A stretch of DNA of 64,000 nucleotides, taken from Sinobaca qinghaiensis. Its GTDB lineage: Bacteria > Bacillota > Bacilli > Bacillales > Marinococcaceae. The notes under the pieces were generated by a model. That model did not search any database. It saw only the letters and a program-made list of their open reading frames with translations, and was not told where the DNA came from. Position numbers and translations under genes: made by a program. This document shows positions 9,355 to 19,464 of this stretch, piece after piece. Location of the stretch: the NCBI RefSeq assembly GCF_003610495.1, contig NZ_RAPK01000009.1:248001-312000 (forward strand), in the 5' to 3' direction. The first letter of the stretch is position 1. Each line of letters starts with the position of its first letter.

Positions 9355-9414
9355 AATGATTCCCTCCCTCCGGACAACCAATATAACCAATTAAATAATT
9401 GATCATTTTATAAA

Positions 9415-9443
9415 ATTATAATGCATATGGAATAAAAAAGCAA
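9415..9443 (-). promoter_or_regulatory. SigA-type promoter of rpsU
   Basis: On the minus strand TTGCTT (9438-9443), a 17-bp spacer and a perfect TATAAT (9415-9420) lie in an AT-rich stretch upstream of rpsU, just past the deoC stop. Confidence 0.8.
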
Positions 9444-9474
9444 TACACCCTAGTCATTATTTAAATCTTTTGGA

Positions 9475-10146
9475 TTAGTAGCTTCCTTCTTCTGCCTGGT
9501 TTCCCGATACAAGCGCTATACCTGAACTGGTTCCAAGTCTTGAAGCTCCGGCATTTATCATAGCTTCAGCTGTTTTCAGATCCCTGATGCCGCCGCTTGC
9601 TTTCACCTGCGCCTTTTCTCCTACAATACTTTTCATCAAAGTTACGTCCTCTACTGTGGCCCCTCCGCCGGCAAATCCAGTGGATGTCTTCACAAAATCT
9701 GCACCAGCCTCCAGTGCCAGTTCACATGCTCTGCGTTTTTCATCTTCATTAAGAAGAGAGGTTTCAATAATGACTTTCACTAGAGCAGTTTTATCTGCTG
9801 TCTGCACTACGGATTGTATGTCACGAAGCACTACTTCATCGCGTCCGGATTTCAAAGCGCCAATATTAATAACCATATCCAGTTCTGCTGCTCCGTGCTT
9901 CATTGCCTGCTCTGCTTCCGCGGCTTTTGTTTCAGGCGTAGAGGCACCGAGCGGAAAACCAATCACGGTACAGACCTTGACCGAAGTACCTTTTAGAATG
10001 GAAAAAGCTTCTTCTACCATAGCCGGATTAACACAGACAGAGGCAAATTCATTTGCTTTCGCTTCCTGCGCCAGTTTTTGTACCTGCTCAAACGTTGCTT
10101 CCGGTTTTAACAATGTATGATCTATCATTGAGGCCATGTTATTCAT
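9475..10146 (-). CDS. deoC: deoxyribose-phosphate aldolase
   Basis: Class I aldolase (223 aa) that cleaves 2-deoxyribose-5-phosphate to acetaldehyde and glyceraldehyde-3-phosphate in deoxynucleoside catabolism. The Schiff-base lysine motif is [20 protein letters not shown]; a second active-site lysine lies in [13 protein letters not shown]. The N-terminus [12 protein letters not shown] is standard. It closely follows mtaB (12-base gap). Confidence 0.97.
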   Translation of the reverse strand: MNNMASMIDHTLLKPEATFEQVQKLAQEAKANEFASVCVNPAMVEEAFSILKGTSVKVCTVIGFPLGASTPETKAAEAEQAMKHGAAELDMVINIGALKSGRDEVVLRDIQSVVQTADKTALVKVIIETSLLNEDEKRRACELALEAGADFVKTSTGFAGGGATVEDVTLMKSIVGEKAQVKASGGIRDLKTAEAMINAGASRLGTSSGIALVSGNQAEEGSY

Positions 10147-10158
10147 AGTATCTCTCCT

Positions 10159-11502
10159 TTACTGGGATTGCAGCATTTCTTCCTCTTCAACGATTCGTAC
10201 AACTTCACCTTCGTTGTAAGGATAGCCTGCTCTGTTTATTTTCACCTTAACTATTTTTCCGATAACCGATGGATCCGCTTCAAATTTCACTTTCATGTAA
10301 TTTGTAGAATAGCCGACCAGACGGCCGCTCTCTGCATCTTCTTTTTCCTGTTCTTCCGGAATAACTTCCAGCACTTCGCCTTCGTGACGAGCTGCATACT
10401 GCTTGGCCAGCTGATTGGACAGGGCAATTAAACGGTGAACTCGTTCGTTTTTAATTTCATCGTCCACCTGCTCGTCCATTCTGGCCGCAGGAGTACCTGT
10501 ACGCTTGGAATAAGGAAACACATGAAGCTCTGAAAACTCCAGCCTTGAAATAAAGTCAAATGTTTCCTGGAATTCTTCCTTTGTTTCCCCGGGAAAACCG
10601 ACGATGACATCAGACGTTACCGCGAGTCCGGGAAGTGCTTCTTTCAAACGTTCAACTCGTTCCGCGTAAAAAGCGTTGGTATATTTCCGGCGCATTCTTT
10701 TTAGTACAGTATCTGATCCTGACTGCAGGGGAATATGAAGGTGATTCACTACTTTTTCCGAAGCTTTGATTACTGCAATGACTTCATCGGTGATCTGGCT
10801 TGCTTCAATTGATGAAATCCGGATACGCTTGAGCCCTTCTACGTTTTCAAGTTCAAGCAGAAGGTCAGACAGATGATAGTCTTTCATATCTTCTCCGTAT
10901 CCTCCTGTATGAATACCGGTCAGAACGATTTCTTTATAGCCTGCGTCCACCAGCTGGTGCGCCTGCTTTAAGACTTCTTTTGGATCCCGGGAACGCAGCA
11001 GGCCTCTGGCCCATGGAATAATGCAGAATGTACAAAAGTTATTACAGCCTTCCTGAATTTTCAGGGAAGCGCGGGTCCGATCCGTAAACGACGGCACATC
11101 AAGCTCTTCGTAAACTCTTGTTTTCATAATATTGCCGACGCCGTTTATCGGTTCTCTTTCTTTTTTAAATTGTTCAATGTATGGAAGCATCTTTTTACGG
11201 TCCTGCGTTCCTACAACGATATCCACGCCGGGTATCGCCATAATTTCAGCCGGGGACGTCTGGGCATAACAGCCCGTTACACAAATAACTGCTTCAGGAT
11301 TTTTACGAACCGCACGGCGGATAACCTGCCGGCTTTTTTTATCCCCTGTATTTGTTACTGTACAGGTATTTATGACATATACGTCCGCACGTTTGTCAAA
11401 ATCTGTTTTTTCGTATCCTTCATCTTTAAACAGCTGCCAAATGGCTTCTGTTTCATAGTGGTTCACTTTACACCCGAGGGTGTGGAATGCCACATTTTTC
11501 AT
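10159..11502 (-). CDS. mtaB: tRNA N6-threonylcarbamoyladenosine methylthiotransferase MtaB
   Basis: Radical-SAM enzyme (447 aa) that converts t6A37 to ms2t6A37 in tRNAs. The UPF0004 domain has three Fe-S cysteines (TLGCKVN, INTCTVT, VTGCYAQ) and the radical-SAM motif is CNNFCTFC; a TRAM domain closes the protein (about 375-435). I choose the ATG at 11502, preceded by GAGGTG and a 6-base spacer, over a GTG at 11511. The ribosome-binding site lies inside the last codons of rsmE, so translation is coupled. Confidence 0.96.
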   Translation of the reverse strand: MKNVAFHTLGCKVNHYETEAIWQLFKDEGYEKTDFDKRADVYVINTCTVTNTGDKKSRQVIRRAVRKNPEAVICVTGCYAQTSPAEIMAIPGVDIVVGTQDRKKMLPYIEQFKKEREPINGVGNIMKTRVYEELDVPSFTDRTRASLKIQEGCNNFCTFCIIPWARGLLRSRDPKEVLKQAHQLVDAGYKEIVLTGIHTGGYGEDMKDYHLSDLLLELENVEGLKRIRISSIEASQITDEVIAVIKASEKVVNHLHIPLQSGSDTVLKRMRRKYTNAFYAERVERLKEALPGLAVTSDVIVGFPGETKEEFQETFDFISRLEFSELHVFPYSKRTGTPAARMDEQVDDEIKNERVHRLIALSNQLAKQYAARHEGEVLEVIPEEQEKEDAESGRLVGYSTNYMKVKFEADPSVIGKIVKVKINRAGYPYNEGEVVRIVEEEEMLQSQ

Positions 11503-11507
11503 TGCGT

Positions 11508-12266
11508 TCACCTCATTAATTCAAAATGGTAGGACAGCACGGCCAGGAAATATGATGAGGCCGTTTCACTTCTAAGAATACGCGGACCCAGGCTGACAGA
11601 ATAGAATCCGCTGCTCGTCATGGACAGTTTTTCTTTTTCACTTATGCCGCCTTCAGGGCCGATGCAGGCAAAAAAAGAAGAATCACTGTGGGAAGAACGG
11701 CTTAAGGATTCTGAAAGCGCGCTATGGGAACCCGACCGGGCCTCTTCTTCGTCTATGACCAGGCATTCTTCATAAAAAGCTGCCTGCTCCATTAATTTAC
11801 TGGTATTTTCACAGTACATGACCTGAGGGATAATGCGTCTCTCCGACTGTTCCGCCGCTTCTTTAGCTATTTTCTGAAGACGTTCTATTTTCTTTGCTGC
11901 CTTTGCCTGATCCCATTTTACAACAGAACGTTCTGCCTGATAAATATAAATAACAGAAACGCCCAGCTCCGTGCTTTTCTGCACAATATAATCAAGCTTG
12001 TCGCCTTTTACAAGAGCCTGGGCGATTGCTGCTTTTACAGGCAGTTCACTGTTTTTTTGTTCTTCTTGTTCCAGTTCAACCGACACTTCGCCTCCGTCAT
12101 TGAATGAGGTGATCACACCGACAGCTGCACGTCCTTCATTATTCAGAACGACTAATCTGCTGCCAATCTCCATTCTCATGACTTTCGTTATATGCTTTGC
12201 ATCATCTCCCTGAATGACTGCCTTGCTTGTTTCCATTTGGATTGAGGGAATAAAATATCTCTGCAT
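11508..12266 (-). CDS. rsmE: 16S rRNA (uracil-1498-N3)-methyltransferase
   Basis: RsmE (252 aa), a SPOUT-fold methyltransferase acting on U1498 of 16S rRNA. It begins MQRYFIPSIQ with a PUA-like N-terminal domain; the SPOUT knot shows FFACIGPEGGISEKE and SLGPRILRSETASSYFLAVL. It lies between prmA and mtaB as in B. subtilis (yqeT-yqeU-yqeV order). Confidence 0.96.
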   Translation of the reverse strand: MQRYFIPSIQMETSKAVIQGDDAKHITKVMRMEIGSRLVVLNNEGRAAVGVITSFNDGGEVSVELEQEEQKNSELPVKAAIAQALVKGDKLDYIVQKSTELGVSVIYIYQAERSVVKWDQAKAAKKIERLQKIAKEAAEQSERRIIPQVMYCENTSKLMEQAAFYEECLVIDEEEARSGSHSALSESLSRSSHSDSSFFACIGPEGGISEKEKLSMTSSGFYSVSLGPRILRSETASSYFLAVLSYHFELMR

Positions 12267-12279
12267 TCGTCCGCATCCT

Positions 12280-13224
12280 TCACTCAGGCTTAACTGCTTT
12301 AAAAAGAACCCAGTCTTCTATCGTGTGTACTTCCAGATCTTTGAAACCCGTATCAAGAAGAGCCTGCTCCACCTGGCTGCGCTTGCTCTCTATAATGCCG
12401 GAGGCTAAAAAGACGCCTCCTGCTTTAAGCTGGCTGTATGCGCCATCCATCAGCCTTATAATGATATCAGCTAATATATTCGCCACTATCAGGTCTGCCT
12501 GCACAGAAGAACCGGCAAGCAGATCATTTTTGGTTACCTGTACGACTGATGTGCACTGATTGTATTCCACATTTTCGAGTGCACTCCGCACCGCTATATC
12601 ATCTAAATCAAAAGCCTTAACGTCTGCGGCACCCAGTTTTGCTGCTGCTATCGCAAGAATTCCCGAGCCGGTGCCTACATCAAGTACGGTTTCTCCGCCT
12701 TTAAGCTCTCTTTCAAGGGCCTGTATGCAAAGCATTGTTGTAGGATGGGTTCCTGTACCAAAAGCCATACCCGGGTCGAGTTCAATAACTTTTTCATTGG
12801 AAGACTCCGGTGTATAGTTTTCCCAGCTCGGAGCCACCGTCATCGTTTCAGACATTCTTACCGGTTTATAGTACTGCTTCCAGGCATTCGCCCAGTCTTC
12901 TTCATATACTTCAGCAAGAACAACTTCTACAGAGCCCGGATCAATATCATACAGAGGAAGATCCTTAAGTGCCGCTTTGATTTTCTTAATTGTTTCCCCA
13001 ACATGTTCGTTAGCTGGAAAATACGCTTTAACAATGGCCCCTTCTTCCGGGTAGTCCTCCGCAGAAAGCTTATACATTTCGTCTTCTGCTTCATCCCACA
13101 GCCTTGTCAGGTCCGCAGAATCTTCAATCACAACTCCGCTGGCTCCGGCCTGATGTAAAATATACGAAACAGGCTCAATCGCCTGTTCCGTAGTGTGAAT
13201 ACTGCATTCCGTCCATTTACTCAT
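12280..13224 (-). CDS. prmA: ribosomal protein L11 methyltransferase
   Basis: PrmA (314 aa) trimethylates ribosomal protein uL11. The SAM-binding motif is ETVLDVGTGSGILAIAAAK near residues 178-196, preceded by the family signature DPGMAFGTGTHPTT; LIVANILADIII follows. It sits 21 bases after dnaJ, the usual linkage in Bacillales. Confidence 0.97.
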   Translation of the reverse strand: MSKWTECSIHTTEQAIEPVSYILHQAGASGVVIEDSADLTRLWDEAEDEMYKLSAEDYPEEGAIVKAYFPANEHVGETIKKIKAALKDLPLYDIDPGSVEVVLAEVYEEDWANAWKQYYKPVRMSETMTVAPSWENYTPESSNEKVIELDPGMAFGTGTHPTTMLCIQALERELKGGETVLDVGTGSGILAIAAAKLGAADVKAFDLDDIAVRSALENVEYNQCTSVVQVTKNDLLAGSSVQADLIVANILADIIIRLMDGAYSQLKAGGVFLASGIIESKRSQVEQALLDTGFKDLEVHTIEDWVLFKAVKPE

Positions 13225-13245
13225 TTTTTTCTCCCATGTGCTTTA

Positions 13246-14373
13246 TTAGTCTCCGCGAAATGCGCGCTTTACTTTATCAAAAAAATTCTGATGCTGTTCA
13301 TCTACGTTGGAATCCCCGCTTACTTTGGCGAACTCGCGTATCAAATCTTTCTGATCGTCGGAAAGCTTTTTCGGCACAATAACCTTCACTTTAATATGCT
13401 GGTCGCCGTGGCCTCGGCCATGAACATTCGGTATGCCTTTTCCTCTCATACGGAAGCTGGTTCCTGTCTGAGTACCTGCCGGAATTTTCACTTTAACCTT
13501 TCCGCTTAATGCCGGTACTTCAATTTCATCACCAAGCGCTGCCTGGGCGAAAGTCAGCGGCATTTCACAGAAAACGTCATCGCCTTCCCGTTCAAAGAAT
13601 TCATGGGACTGAACATCAAACACGACATATAAATCTCCAGGCGGACCACCGTTAACGCCTGCTTCACCTTGTCCGGACACACGGATCTGCTGGCCGTAGT
13701 CAACACCTGCCGGTACTTTGATGCTGATTTTTTTATTTCTGGTTATTCTTCCTCTGCCGCCGCACGTTTTACATTTCTCAGGAATGATTTTTCCGGTGCC
13801 CTGACAGTTATCACATACGCGGCGGTTTACTACACGTCCGAACGGTGTGTTCTGCTCTACGTTCAGCTGGCCGGCACCTCCGCATTTGCTGCAGGTCTGC
13901 GGGCTTGTCCCGGGTTTTGCACCGTCTCCATCACACGTACCGCATGTTTCTTCTTTCGGAATTTCAATTTCCGTCGTTTTTCCGAATACCGCCTCTTTAA
14001 AAGCAAGCGTCATTGTATACTGAAGGTCCGCGCCCTGACGAGGTGCGTTTGGATCACGGCGTCTACCGCCGCCGCCCCCGCCGAAGAACATGTCGAAAAT
14101 GTCGCCAAACCCGCCGCCGAAGTCGCCGGATCCGCCGCCTCCGAAACCCTGATTCGGTTCCGCGCTTCCGAACTGATCATAGTTGGACTTTTTCTGCGGA
14201 TCGCTTAATACGTCATACGCATCTTTTACTTCTTTAAACTTTTCTTCTGCATTCGCTTCTTTATTAACGTCCGGGTGATACTTTCTGGCTAATTTTCTAT
14301 AAGCCTTCTTCACTTCATCTACTGATGCATCTTTATCTACGCCAAGCGTTTCATAATAATCTTTTTTACTCAA
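13246..14373 (-). CDS. dnaJ: chaperone protein DnaJ
   Basis: Hsp40 co-chaperone (375 aa) that stimulates DnaK ATPase and delivers substrates. The J domain ([12 protein letters not shown] in ARKYHPDVN), the Gly/Phe-rich linker (about 78-115), and four zinc repeats [24 protein letters not shown] and CKTCGGRG are all present, followed by the C-terminal substrate-binding region. I choose the TTG at 14373 because GGGAG lies 8 bases upstream; a GTG at 14382 overlaps that site. Confidence 0.96.
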   Translation of the reverse strand: MSKKDYYETLGVDKDASVDEVKKAYRKLARKYHPDVNKEANAEEKFKEVKDAYDVLSDPQKKSNYDQFGSAEPNQGFGGGGSGDFGGGFGDIFDMFFGGGGGGRRRDPNAPRQGADLQYTMTLAFKEAVFGKTTEIEIPKEETCGTCDGDGAKPGTSPQTCSKCGGAGQLNVEQNTPFGRVVNRRVCDNCQGTGKIIPEKCKTCGGRGRITRNKKISIKVPAGVDYGQQIRVSGQGEAGVNGGPPGDLYVVFDVQSHEFFEREGDDVFCEMPLTFAQAALGDEIEVPALSGKVKVKIPAGTQTGTSFRMRGKGIPNVHGRGHGDQHIKVKVIVPKKLSDDQKDLIREFAKVSGDSNVDEQHQNFFDKVKRAFRGD

Positions 14374-14411
14374 TCTATTCACTCCCGTTCATCGCTCATT
14401 ACACAAAGGTA

Positions 14412-14441
14412 ATCATACCATTATCGTATTTATTGATTCAA
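14412..14441 (-). promoter_or_regulatory. probable promoter of dnaJ
   Basis: The minus strand has TTGAAT (14436-14441), an 18-bp spacer and TATGAT (14412-14417), just downstream of the dnaK terminator. This would let dnaJ-prmA-rsmE-mtaB be transcribed separately from hrcA-grpE-dnaK. Confidence 0.5.
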
Positions 14442-14473
14442 CCAGAAACCATGACAAATAGGCGTCCCATTTA

Positions 14474-14530
14474 CATAAAAGAAGAGGCCGCCCCATAAAG
14501 AAGCTTGGCTTCGTTAGTAATGGGACAGCC
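14474..14530 (-). terminator. terminator between dnaK and dnaJ
   Basis: An 11-bp stem with two G-U pairs (14486-14496 with 14520-14530), capped by a second small GAAGC/GCTTC stem, is followed by a pyrimidine-rich TCTTCTTTTA tract on the minus strand. It should stop or attenuate hrcA-grpE-dnaK transcripts before dnaJ. Confidence 0.7.
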
Positions 14531-14551
14531 CCTTTGCTTTTACATCATTAT

Positions 14552-16396
14552 TTATTTATCTTTGTTGTCGTCATCTTTTACTTCTTCATAGTCGGCATCA
14601 ACGACATTGTCGTCCTCATTCTGGCCGTCTGCAGCGCCTTCTGCGCCTTCAGCCTGCTGAGCCTGCTGGGCTGCCTGCTCGTAAAGCTTGGTGGAAAGCT
14701 GCTGTACGATTTCCTGAAGCTCATCTTTTGCAGTTCTGATCGCTTCGATGTCATCGCCTTCCAAAGCTGTTTTTACTTTTTCTTTTGCAGCTTCTGCATT
14801 ATCTTTATCTGCCTGTTCTACACTGTCGCCAAGATCTTTAAGCGTTTTGTCCGTAGTAAAGACAAGCTGGTCTGCTTCATTGCGGACTTCTACAGCCTCT
14901 TTGCGCTTTTTATCTTCTTCGGCATTTTCCTCTGCGTCTTTTACCATTTGTTCAACATCCTCATCGCTTAATCCGGATGAAGACGTAATCGTAATGGACT
15001 GCTCTTTGTTTGTGCCAAGATCTTTCGCACGAACATTTACAATACCGTTTGCATCAATATCAAACGTTACTTCGATCTGTGGAACACCACGTGGTGCAGG
15101 TGGAATATCTGTAAGCTGGAAACGGCCGAGCGTCTTGTTGTCGGCTGCCATTTCGCGCTCACCCTGAAGTACATGGATATCAACGGAAGGCTGATTGTCC
15201 GATGCAGTAGAGAACGTCTGGGATTTGCTCGTTGGGATCGTTGTATTGCGGTCGATTAAACGAGTTGATACTCCGCCCATCGTTTCAATTCCAAGAGAAA
15301 GCGGCGTTACGTCAAGAAGTACAACGTCCTTCACGTCACCGGAAAGTACGCCGGCCTGAACAGCTGCACCAAGAGCAACAACCTCATCCGGGTTTACGCC
15401 TTTGTGTGGATCTTTGCCGGTAAGCTTTTTGATTTCTTCCTGAACGGCAGGAATTCTCGTAGATCCTCCGACAAGGATTACTTTGTCAATTTCAGAAGCG
15501 CTTAGTCCGGAGTCTTTTAACGCCTGACGTGTTGGCCCCATCGTTTTTTCTACAAGATGGGAAGTAAGATCGTCAAACTTCGCACGGCTTAATGTAAGCT
15601 CAAGGTGCTTAGGACCGCTCGCATCTGCTGTAATAAACGGTAGGGAAATCTGCGTCTGGGATACACCGGAAAGATCTTTCTTTGCTTTCTCAGCGGAATC
15701 TTTTAAACGCTGCACTGCCATTTTATCCTGAGACAGGTCAATACCGTTTTCTTTTTTAAACTCTGCAACAAGGTGATCAATAATTACCTGGTCGAAATCA
15801 TCTCCGCCAAGCTTGTTATCACCAAATGTTGATTTTACTTCGAAAAAGCCTTCACCGAGTTCAAGGATCGATACGTCAAACGTACCGCCGCCAAGGTCAT
15901 AAACAAGGATCGTCTGATCTTCTTCTTTTTCAAGACCGTAGGCAAGCGCTGCTGCAGTAGGCTCGTTTACGATACGCTCTACTTCAAGTCCAGCAATCTT
16001 ACCGGCATCTTTAGTTGCCTGACGCTGGGAATCGTTGAAGTAAGCCGGAACAGTAATAACAGCTTTTGTTACTGTTTCGCCTAAATAAGCTTCAGCATCT
16101 GATTTAAGTTTCTGCAGAATGATGGCACTGATCTCCTGCGGAGTCTGCTGTTTACCTTCTGCTTCTACTTTATAATCCGTACCCATATGACGCTTAATGG
16201 ACTGGATAGTATTTGGGTTTGTTATAGACTGGCGCTTGGCTACTTCCCCTACCTGGCGCTCGCCGTCTTTAAATGCAACAACGGATGGAGTGGTGCGGTT
16301 GCCTTCCGGATTGGGAATAACTACTGCTTCTCCGCCTTCCATCACTGCTACACATGAATTTGTTGTTCCTAAGTCAATTCCAATTGTTCTACTCAT
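14552..16396 (-). CDS. dnaK: chaperone protein DnaK (Hsp70)
   Basis: Hsp70 (614 aa). The N-terminal ATPase domain starts [20 protein letters not shown] and holds the phosphate loops [11 protein letters not shown] and [29 protein letters not shown] is the third Hsp70 signature. The linker [15 protein letters not shown] leads to the substrate-binding domain and an acidic tail ending [11 protein letters not shown]. Works with GrpE and DnaJ. Normal length and position. Confidence 0.99.
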   Translation of the reverse strand: MSRTIGIDLGTTNSCVAVMEGGEAVVIPNPEGNRTTPSVVAFKDGERQVGEVAKRQSITNPNTIQSIKRHMGTDYKVEAEGKQQTPQEISAIILQKLKSDAEAYLGETVTKAVITVPAYFNDSQRQATKDAGKIAGLEVERIVNEPTAAALAYGLEKEEDQTILVYDLGGGTFDVSILELGEGFFEVKSTFGDNKLGGDDFDQVIIDHLVAEFKKENGIDLSQDKMAVQRLKDSAEKAKKDLSGVSQTQISLPFITADASGPKHLELTLSRAKFDDLTSHLVEKTMGPTRQALKDSGLSASEIDKVILVGGSTRIPAVQEEIKKLTGKDPHKGVNPDEVVALGAAVQAGVLSGDVKDVVLLDVTPLSLGIETMGGVSTRLIDRNTTIPTSKSQTFSTASDNQPSVDIHVLQGEREMAADNKTLGRFQLTDIPPAPRGVPQIEVTFDIDANGIVNVRAKDLGTNKEQSITITSSSGLSDEDVEQMVKDAEENAEEDKKRKEAVEVRNEADQLVFTTDKTLKDLGDSVEQADKDNAEAAKEKVKTALEGDDIEAIRTAKDELQEIVQQLSTKLYEQAAQQAQQAEGAEGAADGQNEDDNVVDADYEEVKDDDNKDK

Positions 16397-16436
16397 TGTA
16401 AGTTCATCCTCCTACTATTAATTAACACTTCTTGTT

Positions 16437-17018
16437 TTATGCGTTTACTTTTACCATTGCCGGGCGCAGTACTTTATCTTTTAAGAGGTAGCCCTTTTGG
16501 AGTTCTTCCACTATTTGATTGGACTCAAACCCTTCTTCTTCCACCTGCATGACCGCCTGATGGTAATGCGGATCAAACATCTCACCGACAGTAGGCATTT
16601 CCTGCAGTCCTTCTGCTTCGGCTGCTTCTTTAAGCTGATTAAACACCATTTCTACGCCTTTATAAATGGATTTAGCCTCTTCGCCTTCAGGCTCTGCCTT
16701 AAGTGCTCTTTCAAAATTATCGAGAGCCGGCATCATCCCAAGCAGAAGCTTTTCCGCGCGGTATTTTTCCAGTTTTACTTTTTCATCTTTTGCGCGTTTT
16801 CTTACGTTATCGAGGTCAGCCTGTGTTCTAAGGGACCGGTTTTTCCATTCCAGCACCTCTGCTTCAAGCTCCTCGATACGCTGGGCGTCTTCTGATACTG
16901 CTTCATCAGAAGTATCATTATCTATAATTTCAACCGTATCTTCTTCGGTTGACTCTTCTTGTTTTTCATCGTTTACTGTTTCTGTTTCTTCGTTAGATAG
17001 CGGTTCGTCTTTTTTCAT
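16437..17018 (-). CDS. grpE: nucleotide exchange factor GrpE
   Basis: GrpE (193 aa) releases ADP from DnaK. An unusually acidic N-terminal part (about 50 residues rich in Glu, Asp and Ser) precedes the long coiled coil (about 55-105, KNRSLRTQADLDNVRKRAKD) and the beta domain with FDPHYHQAVMQVEEEGFESN. The ATG at 17018 follows GGAGGTGAAAGAT; the longer open frame upstream is not GrpE-like. Gene order hrcA-grpE-dnaK is standard. Confidence 0.97.
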   Translation of the reverse strand: MKKDEPLSNEETETVNDEKQEESTEEDTVEIIDNDTSDEAVSEDAQRIEELEAEVLEWKNRSLRTQADLDNVRKRAKDEKVKLEKYRAEKLLLGMMPALDNFERALKAEPEGEEAKSIYKGVEMVFNQLKEAAEAEGLQEMPTVGEMFDPHYHQAVMQVEEEGFESNQIVEELQKGYLLKDKVLRPAMVKVNA

Positions 17019-17102
17019 ATCTTTCACCTCCACCAGTTTTCCTGCTTTTACATAGAAAGAAGGAGAGACGCTTCCCTCCACAGCCAATCATAAATGATAT
17101 CA

Positions 17103-18137
17103 CTAAGCATCTGTTCTGTACAGGTTCTTCAGTATATCTTCCAGGTCATGGGAAATATGCTGAATCAGGCTGATTACTTTCGGATATTCCATTCGTTTAG
17201 GTCCTACAATTCCAATCGTGCCTACGGCTCTGCCGTTGAAGGAATAGGTGGCGGAGATAATGCTGCAGTGCTCAAATGCTGCATTTTCATTTTCCTGGCC
17301 TATCCGTATAGAAAGGCCTGATTTATTTGGCTTCAGGAGCTCATGCATCATGTCTTCTTTCTCGAAAAGCTCATATAGGGATTTTACTTTCGTGATGTCT
17401 TTAAATTCCGGCTGGTTTAACAGGTTTGTTTTACCGCCGTAATAGACTTTTTCATTTGAGCTTTTTTTCAGCGTATCCTCTGCAAAAAGAAGCGCTTCTG
17501 CATAATTATCAATATGCTGCTTCATCAGCACCGTGATTTCGGTTGCCATTTTTTGTTCCAGCAGATATAAAGGAACGCCGCTGAGTTTCTCATTAAGAAT
17601 ATTAACCATTTTTTCAAGATCTGAGCTGCTTAAGCCTGCAGGCAGGCTTACCGCCTTGTTTTCTACATGACCGGTATCCGTAACCAGAATAGCTACTGCT
17701 GCATCTTCACGCAGCGGAATAACCTGAATACTTTTTAGTTTTGCATCAAACATCTTCGGCCCGAGTACGATAGATACATAGCTCGTAAGCTCGGACAAAA
17801 TAGTGGCAGAATGCTTCACAGCCTGATCTGCTTCCAGAATTTTCTGTTCGAACAAAGATTTCATGTTCGTTACTTCATTTTTTGAAAAGTGATGCGGCAG
17901 AAGCAGATGGTCCACATAATGCCGGTAGCCTTTTTCAGACGGTACCCGCCCGGAAGAGCTGTGGGTTTTTTCCAAAAAACCAAGCTCCTCCAAATCCGCC
18001 ATTTCATTTCTTATTGTGGCAGGACTGTACGAAATACTTTTTTCCTGCGATATGCTTCTGGATCCAACCGGTTCAGCTGATTTGATATAGCCATTTATAA
18101 TGGCCTGCAGAATCAGCAGCTGTCTGTTCGATAACAT
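17103..18137 (-). CDS. hrcA: heat-inducible transcription repressor HrcA
   Basis: HrcA (344 aa) binds CIRCE and represses the dnaK and groE operons; GroEL modulates its activity. The N-terminal winged helix shows MLSNRQLLILQAIINGYI and YSPATIRNEMADLEELGFLE; a GAF-like domain follows. First gene of the class I heat-shock operon, starting 15 bases downstream of the CIRCE element (18153-18179), so autoregulated. Confidence 0.97.
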   Translation of the reverse strand: MLSNRQLLILQAIINGYIKSAEPVGSRSISQEKSISYSPATIRNEMADLEELGFLEKTHSSSGRVPSEKGYRHYVDHLLLPHHFSKNEVTNMKSLFEQKILEADQAVKHSATILSELTSYVSIVLGPKMFDAKLKSIQVIPLREDAAVAILVTDTGHVENKAVSLPAGLSSSDLEKMVNILNEKLSGVPLYLLEQKMATEITVLMKQHIDNYAEALLFAEDTLKKSSNEKVYYGGKTNLLNQPEFKDITKVKSLYELFEKEDMMHELLKPNKSGLSIRIGQENENAAFEHCSIISATYSFNGRAVGTIGIVGPKRMEYPKVISLIQHISHDLEDILKNLYRTDA

Positions 18138-18152
18138 CCATTATCACCTCTT

Positions 18153-18179
18153 TTAGCACTCCGGTTGTTCGAGTGCTAA
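18153..18179 (-). promoter_or_regulatory. CIRCE operator
   Basis: A perfect consensus CIRCE: TTAGCACTC, 9-base spacer, GAGTGCTAA. It lies in the hrcA leader between promoter and start codon, the HrcA-binding site that governs hrcA-grpE-dnaK. Confidence 0.98.
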
Positions 18180-18190
18180 ATCTATATGTT

Positions 18191-18219
18191 AAGTTATCAA
18201 AGACCTCTGTTTTTGTCAA
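18191..18219 (-). promoter_or_regulatory. probable promoter of hrcA-grpE-dnaK
   Basis: The minus strand carries a perfect TTGACA (18214-18219), a 17-bp spacer and a weaker TAACTT (18191-18196), directly upstream of CIRCE. The -10 assignment is less certain than the -35. Confidence 0.6.
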
Positions 18220-18247
18220 TTATATTCAACGGAATCAACTGAAAATT

Positions 18248-19393
18248 TTAGGAGGCATCATCTTTTTCCAATAAAAACTTTTCAAACACTTCATTGCCAA
18301 GCAGTCTTCCCCGTGGGGTCAGTTTCACTTTTTCTCCATCATCTTCAATAAGCCCGTTTTCCAGCAGGTCAGGTACTGTAGAGGCAAACACCTCTTTATA
18401 TTCCATTCCGTATCGTTCTTTAAACCTGCTTTTATCCACGCCTGCATACATCCGCAGCCCCAAAAACATTTCTTCTTCCATCTTTTCTGCGCTGCTTACG
18501 TTCATTTCTTCTTTTACAACCGTATTCCCCTGTTCCAATGCTTTTATATAATGAGTGAGCGGAGCAATGTTGGCATAGCGCATTCCGTCTACATATCCGT
18601 GGGCGCCTGCACCAAATCCATAATATTCTTCGTTTTTCCAATACACACAGTTATGAAAGCTCTCATAGCCCGCAGCCGCAAGATTGCTGATTTCATAAGG
18701 ATAAAGCCCGTTCCGGCTTCCATAGTCAAGCAGAAGCTCATACATATCCGCTTCCGTATCTTCCGGAAAAGGCGTAAGACGTCCCTGCTTGTACCAATTA
18801 TGGAACATTGTTTTTTCTTCGATTTTTAAGGAATATGCGGAAATGTGAGGCACATTCAGGCTGACTGCCATGTCCAGGGAAGCTTGAAAATCAGCCATCG
18901 TCTGTCCCGGGAGACCGAACATCAAATCAATGGAATAGTTGTCAAATCCGGCTCGTTCAGCCAATTTCACTGCCTCTACTGCATCATCTCTTCCATGACC
19001 TCTTCCGATAACTTCAAGCAGCCTTGTTTCAAAGCTCTGCACGCCAATACTAAGACGATTGACGCCGCTGTTTTTCATGGCTGCCAGTTTCTCCATGGTA
19101 ATTTCTCCTGGATTTACTTCCACCGTATACTCTGCACCTTCAGCAAGCGGAACGAGGCGGTCGACGATGTCCAGCATTTTTTTAACCTGTGCTTCATTCA
19201 GGGCAGTGGGTGTTCCGCCTCCAATATAAATCGAATCCAGCGGTTCGCTGATATTGGCCTGTCTGATCTCCTGTTCAAGTGCATCAAGGTATTGATCCAC
19301 GGGCTGACGGTCAATCAGAAATTTATTAAAATCGCAGTAGAAGCATATCTGTCTGCAAAAAGGAATATGAATATACGCTGAGGTAACTGCCAT
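18248..19393 (-). CDS. hemW: HemW-type radical SAM protein (heme chaperone)
   Basis: HemN-like radical-SAM protein (381 aa). The Fe-S motif is CRQICFYC (C-x3-C-x2-C) near residues 13-20 within YIHIPFCRQICFYCDFNK; IGGGTPTALNE and the C-terminal HemN domain follow. This shorter form between lepA and hrcA is HemW, thought to deliver heme, rather than coproporphyrinogen dehydrogenase. The ATG at 19393 follows AGGAGG. Confidence 0.93.
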   Translation of the reverse strand: MAVTSAYIHIPFCRQICFYCDFNKFLIDRQPVDQYLDALEQEIRQANISEPLDSIYIGGGTPTALNEAQVKKMLDIVDRLVPLAEGAEYTVEVNPGEITMEKLAAMKNSGVNRLSIGVQSFETRLLEVIGRGHGRDDAVEAVKLAERAGFDNYSIDLMFGLPGQTMADFQASLDMAVSLNVPHISAYSLKIEEKTMFHNWYKQGRLTPFPEDTEADMYELLLDYGSRNGLYPYEISNLAAAGYESFHNCVYWKNEEYYGFGAGAHGYVDGMRYANIAPLTHYIKALEQGNTVVKEEMNVSSAEKMEEEMFLGLRMYAGVDKSRFKERYGMEYKEVFASTVPDLLENGLIEDDGEKVKLTPRGRLLGNEVFEKFLLEKDDAS

Positions 19394-19426
19394 TTTCCCT
19401 TCCTCCTTTCATTTCTATTTTCCGTT

Positions 19427-19459
19427 GGAAAAGGACTGTCTGTTGGATAGACAGTCCTT
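19427..19459 (-). terminator. hairpin after lepA
   Basis: An 11-bp perfect stem (19431-19441 with 19449-19459) follows the lepA stop on the minus strand, with a short TTTT tract. It probably terminates or attenuates lepA transcripts before hemW. Confidence 0.65.
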
Positions 19460-19464
19460 CCCTT

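Noticed and set aside
13669-14208. Long plus-strand frame opposite dnaJ
   Set aside because: It is a mirror of the repetitive Gly/Cys-rich dnaJ coding sequence with no start site of its own.
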